From CAYXDO01 sp964463485 (GTDB lineage: Bacteria; Myxococcota; Kuafuiibacteriia; Kuafuiibacteriales; Kuafuiibacteriaceae): a stretch of DNA of 22,148 bases. The translations under genes and the position numbers were made by a program. A model generated the notes under the pieces. It was not told the DNA's origin. It searched no databases and was given only the letters and a program-made list of their open reading frames with translations. The stretch spans positions 1 through 22,148 of the forward strand of contig CAYXDO010000179.1 in the NCBI GenBank assembly GCA_964463485.1, given 5' to 3'. Below, in pieces: positions 16,431 through 22,148 of the stretch (the stretch's first letter is position 1; each line of letters starts with the position of its first letter).

Positions 16431-17543
16431 TCACTCCGAGCCCACGAAGGCATCGTACTCGTCCTGACCCTCGACCGCTCTGGCCAGCCGATATACCTGC
16501 TCCTTGATGATGTTTCGATAGCTCATTCGCTCCTTTCGCGGCTCGTAATACGCCACTTCGGAGAGTCGACGCTCGAGCGCCGAGACCCACTTCACCACGC
16601 CTTCCCTCCGGAAAATCAACGGTCGCGCGGCCGCCACGGCTTCGTCGCTCTCCTCGGACGCCCACGCGTCCTCCACCGGGCTCTCTCCATCGACCGGCAG
16701 AATCTCGAAGTCGACCTTGCCAATCTCCTTGCGGTTCAAAACCATGATCGCGGTGGAGTCGACGAGGAGCGGCCGGAGCTCCTCGATCAAGTCGAGGCTC
16801 AGCGAAGGTCGACCATACTCGGCCGTGTGCATGACCCCAAAATACGGATCGAACCCGGCTTGCTCGGACTGCCCCGAGATCAAATTCCCCAGCATCGTGT
16901 AGCCGAAGCTCAGCAATACATTGATCGGATCGGGAGGCGGTCGCCGCTTCCGGCCGCTCCACTCGATCCCCGGGGCACGGACCAACTCTCCAAAGACCCC
17001 GAAATAGATCGCCGAGGCGTGCCCTTCGACGCCTCGCAGCCGATCGAGCTCGCCCTCCGTATTCGCGGCACCCAACTCACTCCCTGGTCTGGGGCGCAGC
17101 TCTTCGCGGAGCTTCTCCTCGGCAAGCCGAAGCGAGACGAGCGCCTTGGCCAACGGGTCGCTCGCTCTCTTGCGCTGCGCTCGCGCGAGGACTCGACGCT
17201 GATTGGCGATTTTTCCCGCCACGATCCGCTTCGCGATCGGCAGCGCAAACGCCGGATCGGCGAACCGCTGGTGCTGGGCTCGGCGAAGCAAAATGTTCTT
17301 CGAAAACCCCGTCGTCAGCCTCCCGACGAAACTGCCCGAGCGAGTCAGAAAAACCGTATCGATGCCACGCCGAAGCAAGGCTCGGGTCGCCGGTGCGGTC
17401 AGGGAAACATTCCCCATCAGCGCAAGCTGCTCCACTTCCTCGATCGGCACGCTCCGCAACTCGTCCCGACCCCTCGCTACGAACAAACGCCCGCCCGAGA
17501 CTTGGACCTGCGCGCCTTGCTCCAGGACGTAGACGACACTCAT
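16431..17543 (-). CDS. cas1: Cas1 spacer integrase, not fused to RT
   Basis: 370 aa from ATG 17543, which overlaps the upstream stop (ATGA). The N-terminal beta domain is at 1-75 (VVYVLEQGAQVQVSGGRL, FLTRSGSFVGRL). The helical domain has the metal ligands: E173 in RLRGVEGHAS, H239 in GVMHTAEYGRPSLSLD, and D251/E254 in DLIEELRP. The size is slightly above the usual 330. An acidic loop (about 286-300, VEDAWASEESDEA) precedes the C-terminal helices. Cas1 here is free-standing, whereas many III-D loci with reverse transcriptases carry RT-Cas1 fusions. It is flanked by the primase-polymerase and Cas2, so the three form the adaptation module. Confidence 0.97.
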   Translation of the reverse strand: MSVVYVLEQGAQVQVSGGRLFVARGRDELRSVPIEEVEQLALMGNVSLTAPATRALLRRGIDTVFLTRSGSFVGRLTTGFSKNILLRRAQHQRFADPAFALPIAKRIVAGKIANQRRVLARAQRKRASDPLAKALVSLRLAEEKLREELRPRPGSELGAANTEGELDRLRGVEGHASAIYFGVFGELVRAPGIEWSGRKRRPPPDPINVLLSFGYTMLGNLISGQSEQAGFDPYFGVMHTAEYGRPSLSLDLIEELRPLLVDSTAIMVLNRKEIGKVDFEILPVDGESPVEDAWASEESDEAVAAARPLIFRREGVVKWVSALERRLSEVAYYEPRKERMSYRNIIKEQVYRLARAVEGQDEYDAFVGSE

Positions 17544-19411
17544 TCCTTGGCCTTCTCGTCGGTGGTGGCGGTGGTCGCTGGGTTGACGTTCAGGACGATT
17601 CTGCCGTCGACCCAGACGAGCGATCCGGCGGCCGAAGCGATCGATCCCTTGGCGCGTACGATCGCCCCGAGCTGCGTCTCGAGCTCCACGGAGAGTTTGT
17701 TCAATCTCTCCATGTCGGCCCGCACTTTGAGCCAGTCACGTACCAGACGCTCCGCGGCGGCCGGGGACAGCTCGTCCGATGAGACCTCCAGGCGGGGCCG
17801 CGACCAAAGACCCTCCAGGTGGAGGAGCGGGTGAGGGTAGCTCGCGATCGTATCGAACCTGCAATCACAACCCACCCGCGCCGTGACTTCCTGAAGCTTG
17901 GATCGGATCTTGGGACACGACATCGGGTGGCCCCGCAGCGCGCTCTTGAGCAGCGCCTGGGGGTCGACGTTCATGACTCCGTCGAGCACCGCGTTCACCG
18001 CCAGAGCACCTCTCGTCAGGTGCCCCATCGTATACGTCACGACCGAGCGCTCCTCGTTGCTGAGCACATGACTCGCTCTCGCCTCATCGATGAGATGGTC
18101 CAACACCGCGCAGCGCGATCTCAGCCAACTGACTTCGGTGTCTTCCTTGAGCGTGTATGGCGGATCGGCGGGAACGAGACTCACCCCGGCGGGCGCCTCC
18201 GCCTGCTGCTGCGTTGGATCGGCCGAAGTGACACCGAGCTGCTCCCGAGCCGTGCGAAAGAGTCCGAAGAGGTGCTCACGCTCGGCCCGCCGCGCGCGCT
18301 TCAGATCCCCGAACGGATCGGGGCTGACGCCGCCGGACGGGCGGAGGATAGGACAGCGCCGACCGCTGACCTGATGAGTTCCGAGCGGCAGCTTGATGAG
18401 ATTTCCGAGTCCGTCAGCGGTTTGTACCTTCGCCTGTTTGGGAAAGACCTCCGCACTCACCTCCGGAGGCAACTTTCCAGCGCTCTCGACGATCCACTCG
18501 CCGATCCGCTTGGCGGCGCCCGCGGGAATGGGCTCTTCGAAGAGCACCCAGACGTGTCGACCTTTGTGTCCGGAGTCTTCGAGGATTCCATCGAGCTCGA
18601 GCCGCGCGCAGGCGTCGATCAGGAGGAGCGCAGCCCGATGCACCGCCTTCATGAGGCGTTGGTGAGTTGCGGCGTCTCGCGATCGCTTGAGCTCCGCCGA
18701 AGTGATGTCGAGGTCGATCGCGAGCCACCGGACGGTGTTGTCACGACGGACCGCGTAGACGCCGACCGTGTAGTCACCCATCAAATGATGGCGCGCGACC
18801 TGCGGCGTGAAGGGAGCATGAATCGGCGTGTAGCCGCCGCGTCCGGTGGGGCTCGCCCACTGTCGCGCATACACACCTTCTCGCGCGGAGAAGGCCATCA
18901 AGAAGGTGAGTACGTCGCCGTCCGAGGGCGGCCGGAGCTCGACTCGTTCGTCCGTCACTTCGTCGTCCCGTTGCTGTCGGGACCCTAACTCACGCGCGAG
19001 CGCGTCGAAGCGCGGGGAGCCTTCCTCCTTGGCGGTCGAGATCGCCGACGGGAGGGCTCCGGCGTCCGCCAGCGTGCGAGCGAGGAGCTCCCGAGCCTCG
19101 GTGTTCGACGGTTGGGCTTCGAGCAAACGACGAAGACACCGAATCGCCCGCTCGACCTGACCCTGGTCGAGGCGGAGCCACGCCAACCTCCAGAGGACCT
19201 CGGGCTGATCGGGGGAGGCTTTCAGCGAGAGGTTGTATTCGAGCACGGCGCGCTCGAGATCACCGACGGACTCCGCGAGCTTTGCCAACCGCGTATGCAC
19301 TTCGGCGCTCACGACCGTGCGCGAGTCGAAGCGCGACAGGGCATCGCGAAGACCCGGCGCGCCGCTCGAGGCGAGCTCGAAGATCTCTTCCTGAGTTGCG
19401 TTCGATTTCAT
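17540..19411 (-). CDS. TPR-AEP, CRISPR-associated primase-polymerase
   Basis: 623 aa from ATG 19411, with AGAGGTGA upstream at good spacing. Residues 35-115 are tetratricopeptide-like repeats (DLERAVLEYNLSLKASPDQP, QVERAIRCLRRLLEAQPSN). Residues 165-350 are an archaeo-eukaryotic primase domain: HHLMGDYTVGVYAV, motif I AIDLDIT (D233, D235), motif II DSGHKGRHVW (H282), and EVFPKQ...GNLIKLPLGTH (H346). The C-terminal part has four cysteines (C434, C499, C515, C517; MSCPKIR, GCDCRF) that could bind a metal or iron-sulfur cluster, and a coiled end. Proteins of this kind beside Cas1-Cas2 are known as CAPPs and are implicated in adaptation. All catalytic motifs look intact, unlike the RT-fused paralogue. 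Its stop overlaps cas1. Confidence 0.92.
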   Translation of the reverse strand: MKSNATQEEIFELASSGAPGLRDALSRFDSRTVVSAEVHTRLAKLAESVGDLERAVLEYNLSLKASPDQPEVLWRLAWLRLDQGQVERAIRCLRRLLEAQPSNTEARELLARTLADAGALPSAISTAKEEGSPRFDALARELGSRQQRDDEVTDERVELRPPSDGDVLTFLMAFSAREGVYARQWASPTGRGGYTPIHAPFTPQVARHHLMGDYTVGVYAVRRDNTVRWLAIDLDITSAELKRSRDAATHQRLMKAVHRAALLLIDACARLELDGILEDSGHKGRHVWVLFEEPIPAGAAKRIGEWIVESAGKLPPEVSAEVFPKQAKVQTADGLGNLIKLPLGTHQVSGRRCPILRPSGGVSPDPFGDLKRARRAEREHLFGLFRTAREQLGVTSADPTQQQAEAPAGVSLVPADPPYTLKEDTEVSWLRSRCAVLDHLIDEARASHVLSNEERSVVTYTMGHLTRGALAVNAVLDGVMNVDPQALLKSALRGHPMSCPKIRSKLQEVTARVGCDCRFDTIASYPHPLLHLEGLWSRPRLEVSSDELSPAAAERLVRDWLKVRADMERLNKLSVELETQLGAIVRAKGSIASAAGSLVWVDGRIVLNVNPATTATTDEKAKE

Positions 19412-19451
19412 CGGTCACCTCTTGTCGCAGCGCCCCACGTCTCGAAATTTC

Positions 19452-20375
19452 CTAGGTTCGCACCGCAATGCTCCCAAAACCCATCGAGGTAGACTTACCG
19501 ACGCCAATCACCTCGAGCGCCGAGAGCAGGGGCCAGAGCTCGGTGAGTGTGGGTCCGGCGAGCCTCGCCTGGCCCTCGAAGCCCTCGAGGGGCACGCGCG
19601 CGCGCTGCCGCTGGCTGTGTCGAACGAGCCTCGTCGGCGTGAAGGTACCTTCGATCGCCTCGACTCTCCCGAGCTCGGGCAAGTCAGCCGCGGCGCGCTC
19701 CACGCGAGTGAAGGCGTTGGAGAGACTTCCGAGCCTGCGAACTCCTGCGCGCATGAGCTCGATGAGCCAAGGCGCGGCAGGACATTCGTCTTTGGCCCGC
19801 GGGCTCGGTGGGCGCAAAATCAGCGGGGTCAGAGATCGAATCGACAGAGTTGGCGCGGCCTCCTCTCGAATCGTCGGCGTCGACCGTCGAGGCGAGGCCA
19901 GGGTGAGGAGGCGACCCCGGAGGCGCCGAGGGCCCAGACCGAGGACGGCGTCAGCCAGGGCAGCCTCGAACGATGGGAGCAGGTCCGCGTCGGGTCCGGC
20001 GAGGGTCAGCTTCGCGGAGAACGTCGATCCGGCTGAGAGTCTGGAGGCGGTCGGAATTCCGCTCAGCCAGAAGGGATGAACGCCGTGCGAGCCGTGCGAA
20101 GGCCCGCGCGCGACCTCGGCAGGTGTCTCGAAGGTCCGCCCATAGTGACAGTTCTCCAGCTCGCAGCAACCCTCGCAACTCTCCTCGCCGGTGAGGCACC
20201 ACGCGTCGCGCAGCCGCGCACCGAGGATCCCGCGGATGCGACTGTTGATCGGGTCGAGCGCGTCGAACGGTTCGTTGACGGCGACCTCCAGCTCGGTGGC
20301 GCGAAGGTCGAGCGCTTGGACACGTCGGGCCCAGGTCGCCAGAGGAAGGCGCGGGAGCGGCGCGAAAGTACTCAT
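19452..20375 (-). CDS. cas6: Cas6 pre-crRNA endoribonuclease
   Basis: 307 aa from ATG 20375, which overlaps the upstream stop (ATGA); the longer open frame from 20480 lies inside the neighbour. The fold is two RAMP-like domains ending in the glycine loop GVGKSTSMGFGSIAV (291-305), the Cas6 hallmark. A cysteine cluster (C60, C67, C70, C71, C76, then HYGRTF) matches the C-x2-C-type motif common in the PF10040 group of Cas6. H100 (HGVHPFW) and H253 are possible catalytic histidines, but I cannot decide. It should cut the repeat RNA 3' of the CCCC/GGGG stem-loop and release crRNAs with an 8-nt handle ending in ACTGAGAC. Confidence 0.9.
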   Translation of the reverse strand: MSTFAPLPRLPLATWARRVQALDLRATELEVAVNEPFDALDPINSRIRGILGARLRDAWCLTGEESCEGCCELENCHYGRTFETPAEVARGPSHGSHGVHPFWLSGIPTASRLSAGSTFSAKLTLAGPDADLLPSFEAALADAVLGLGPRRLRGRLLTLASPRRSTPTIREEAAPTLSIRSLTPLILRPPSPRAKDECPAAPWLIELMRAGVRRLGSLSNAFTRVERAAADLPELGRVEAIEGTFTPTRLVRHSQRQRARVPLEGFEGQARLAGPTLTELWPLLSALEVIGVGKSTSMGFGSIAVRT

Positions 20376-21652
20376 GACGCCGCCACGAGCGCCTTGGCGC
20401 CTTCGAGCCAGCGGAACCAACCCGGGCCTGTCTCCCGCCATTTTTCGGGAGTGACCGGAACGACGCCGTGGGCGAGCCAAGACCGATTTCGGACCTCGAG
20501 AAAACCAAGTAACTCCTCCTTGTGAGCCATGAAATACGCACCGAGCGGATCGGCCAGCTCGTCGAGCAAACGGAAGGCGTCGAAGAGCGCGATCAGAATG
20601 GGGCTCTTCGCGTCACGCCGCCGGGAATCGAGCCACGGCTTAGATGAATCTGGCAGTCGTGGGTTGGATAGATCCACGTCGCCGGTGACTACATTGTGAG
20701 TGCGTCTCAGCCTGAGTTGGGCCGAGAGCTCGGTGGCGCGGTACAGCCGCGCAAACGCGTCATCGTAGTGCCCTCGCTGGGCGCATCGGTCCGCGTTCGT
20801 GAGCAAGTCCTCGAGGAGTCCCAGCCCGTCGACGTCTTTGGGGCTCCACGTCGTGCTCGGGTCGTCGAACAAGCTCAGCGCGCGCAGGCCGCGCCTCAGT
20901 CCAGTGAGTTTCTCCCGATCGTCCCCGAGCTCGGCGAGCTTCGCGGCGCTCGCGAGATCGAACCGGTCGATCGCCGTCCACATTCGCGCTCGCTCGAGCA
21001 GCTCGTCACATGTGGGGCGAAGCTCCTTCGGCACCGAATGGCGCGCGTATAGATCTTCGAGCACGCTGGTGGTGCCTTCGAAGTCGTGGCGCTCGAAGAG
21101 CTGGCGCGCGCTTTCGAGCGCCCGCTGGGTGACGATTGCGCTCAGATCCTGGCGGAGCGCGCGCTCGCCCATGGTCACCTTGATGAGGTCCTTCCGCGTC
21201 CCGGAGCTGACTTGGACCTCCCACCCGGCTTGAATCGCATGATAGCCGAGCCCAAGGCTCATCGTCTTCGTGCCGCCCGTGTAGTTTGCGACCACGCGAG
21301 GGCCAAGACCCCGCGCCGCGAGGTCCTCTTCGATGCGCTTACAGGCCTCGAGCACCGCGGAGAGGTCGTCTGGATCGCTCACCCGCTCCACCGAATAGGT
21401 GCCCGCGCCGAGCTGGGCTCGAGCGACGATAGCCTCTTCGTGCGTGACTTCCTCACTCGTCTTTCCGCAGCTCGGACACTTGCTTCGGCGCGCCTGCGCG
21501 GTGGGTTCTTCGATCGTGCGGTCGGAACCGGCGGGGCCGGTCGAGCAGAGAAAGTAGACGAACGAGAGCGGATGGTTTTGGCGTAACGCGCTGACGATGG
21601 GCTCGGCGGAGCCACCGACGGTGCACACATAAGCTGGGCTTCCCACGTCCGA
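20372..21652 (-). CDS. Cas02710-type CARF-HEPN ancillary ribonuclease
   Basis: 426 aa from GTG 21652 (AGG 4 nt upstream). A TTG at 21682 adds ten residues but has no ribosome site. The first 180 residues are a CARF-type Rossmann fold of the TIGR02710 kind: AYVCTVGGSAEPIVSAL, FVYFLCSTG, and the ligand loop NYTGGTKTMSLGLGYHA. A CPSCGK knuckle sits in an insertion. The rest is helical, with the HEPN nuclease motif near the end (RNRSWLAHG, R-x4-6-H). Such proteins bind the cyclic oligoadenylate made by Cas10 and then degrade RNA. The gene is first in the operon and is coupled to cas6, so the signalling enzyme and its effector are co-expressed. Confidence 0.88.
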   Translation of the reverse strand, partial: SDVGSPAYVCTVGGSAEPIVSALRQNHPLSFVYFLCSTGPAGSDRTIEEPTAQARRSKCPSCGKTSEEVTHEEAIVARAQLGAGTYSVERVSDPDDLSAVLEACKRIEEDLAARGLGPRVVANYTGGTKTMSLGLGYHAIQAGWEVQVSSGTRKDLIKVTMGERALRQDLSAIVTQRALESARQLFERHDFEGTTSVLEDLYARHSVPKELRPTCDELLERARMWTAIDRFDLASAAKLAELGDDREKLTGLRRGLRALSLFDDPSTTWSPKDVDGLGLLEDLLTNADRCAQRGHYDDAFARLYRATELSAQLRLRRTHNVVTGDVDLSNPRLPDSSKPWLDSRRRDAKSPILIALFDAFRLLDELADPLGAYFMAHKEELLGFLEVRNRSWLAHGVVPVTPEKWRETGPGWFRWLEGAKALVAAS

Positions 21653-21742
21653 CACGTTGCCTAAGGTCGCGCCCCCGATCAAGACGCGATCGTGCGCCCG
21701 GACGGTCTTGACTCAAGGCATGAGCCGAATCAGGCTGTAGCC
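21653..21742. promoter_or_regulatory. Divergent region with 11-bp direct repeat
   Basis: This gap must contain the promoter of the main cas operon (leftward) and of the antitoxin gene (rightward). CATGAGCCGAA occurs at 21719-21729 and again at 21742-21752, 23 bp apart; the second copy contains the antitoxin start codon. TTGACT at 21708-21713 resembles a -35 box for the rightward gene, but no good -10 follows. Repeats like these can be antitoxin operators (inference). Confidence 0.35.
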
Positions 21743-21991
21743 ATGAGCCGAAGGCTTCAGGTCGTGATGACGGATACGGAATATCGCGCGGCCGCGCGAG
21801 CCGCCAAGCGCCGAGGCACGCCCCTTTCGGAGCTCGTACGAAAGGGCCTCAGGCGCAACGTCGCGGAGGAAACCGAGCCCTCGGCCGAGGAGCGGCTCGC
21901 AGCCATCCTTCGCTTCGCGCGCTTCTCGGGGCCGACCGGCGATATCGATCAGCTCCTTCGAGAGATCGAGACCGGACGGGACCTCGGATGA
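21743..21991 (+). CDS. VapB-like ribbon-helix-helix antitoxin
   Basis: 82 aa from ATG 21743 (MSRRLQVVMTDTEYRAAARA); an upstream in-frame start at 21692 is less likely. The first 45 residues have the ribbon-helix-helix pattern: a short strand RLQVVMT, helix DTEYRAAARAAKRRG, turn TPLSE, helix ELVRKGLRRNV. The C-terminal half (EERLAAILRFARFSGPTGDI) is the part that would neutralise a toxin. The stop overlaps the ATG of a VapC-like frame (ATGA, 21988-21991), the usual toxin-antitoxin layout. The toxin is truncated, so this is probably an orphan antitoxin. It marks the right border of the CRISPR operon. Confidence 0.75.
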   Translation: MSRRLQVVMTDTEYRAAARAAKRRGTPLSELVRKGLRRNVAEETEPSAEERLAAILRFARFSGPTGDIDQLLREIETGRDLG

Positions 21992-22074
21992 TTTACGTCG
22001 ATTTCAACATCCCGATGTATCTCGTGGGCGCCGAACACCCGAACAAGCTTCGCATGCTCGAGTTGGTCTCCTAG
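21988..22074 (+). pseudogene. Truncated VapC-like PIN toxin, 28 residues
   Basis: ATG 21988 gives MIYVDFNIPMYLVGAEHPNK followed by LRMLELVS and a TAG at 22072-22074. This is the start of a VapC PIN domain, where VDTN with the first catalytic Asp (D5 here) and YLVGAEHPNK are usual. Full VapC proteins are about 130 residues. I see no continuation of the PIN fold in the other frames in the remaining 74 bases. The toxin therefore looks inactivated by truncation or recombination. Confidence 0.7.
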
Positions 22075-22148
22075 ACCCGATCCACGAGGCCCAACTCATA
22101 ACCCGGCCTAGCCGGTACCATAGAAGATCGACAAGGCGGGGCTGGCGT

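Noticed and set aside
16141..16962. 273-residue version of Cas2
   Set aside because: The extra 170 residues overlap cas1 in another frame; a well-placed ATG with a ribosome site lies at the start of the Cas2 fold.
16212..17834. 540-codon plus-strand open frame opposite cas1 and the primase-polymerase
   Set aside because: It lies entirely antisense to well-supported genes, has low-complexity Arg/Pro/Ser-rich content, and no recognisable domain; long antisense frames are expected at high GC.
17819..18988. 389-codon plus-strand open frame opposite the primase-polymerase
   Set aside because: Antisense shadow of a gene with clear TPR and AEP motifs; Arg-rich, no domain.

Overview
The window is a GC-rich bacterial chromosome segment that holds most of a type III-D CRISPR-Cas locus. 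High GC, myxobacteria-like gene styles (PIN-toxin N-terminus, ImmA/IrrE pair) and the III-D plus reverse transcriptase plus primase combination would fit a Myxococcota or related lineage. That placement is an inference; no ribosomal or housekeeping marker is present.

Layout. At the left edge is a CRISPR array (seven 37-nt repeats, six spacers, cut by the window edge) that I read as transcribed leftward, followed by a leader (492-836). Next, on the minus strand, is a 930-residue-class fusion of a reverse transcriptase (intact YADD) to a primase-like (archaeo-eukaryotic primase, AEP) module whose catalytic Asp pair is gone. A two-gene plus-strand unit follows: an unrecognised 142-aa protein and an ImmA/IrrE-type zinc peptidase. 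From about 21650 down to 5823, the minus strand carries one tightly packed run: Cas02710-type CARF-HEPN protein, Cas6, TPR-AEP (CRISPR-associated primase-polymerase), Cas1, Cas2, a small one-helix membrane protein, Cas10, Csm3-like Cas7, Csx10, a double-Cas7 fusion, a Csx19-like protein, a large TIGR03986-type RAMP, a DUF3696-type AAA ATPase and an unrecognised partner with faint phospholipase D-like character. At the right edge, divergent from this operon, are a VapB-like antitoxin and a VapC toxin cut down to 28 residues.

How it may work. Cas6 processes the crRNA. Cas10, the Cas7 chain (Csm3-like, double Cas7, TIGR03986) and Csx10 form the interference complex. Cas10 has no HD nuclease but keeps GGDD, so its main output is probably cyclic oligoadenylate, read by the CARF-HEPN ribonuclease. 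Cas1-Cas2, the active primase-polymerase and the RT-AEP fusion look like an adaptation machine able to copy RNA or single-stranded DNA into spacers. The membrane protein, the ATPase pair and the peptidase pair are candidate accessory effectors.

The most interesting points are the two AEP modules in one locus (one intact, one RT-fused with motif I changed from D-L-D to T-V-G), the translationally coupled ATPase pair at the end of the effector operon, and the membrane protein plus 12-bp hairpin directly ahead of cas10.
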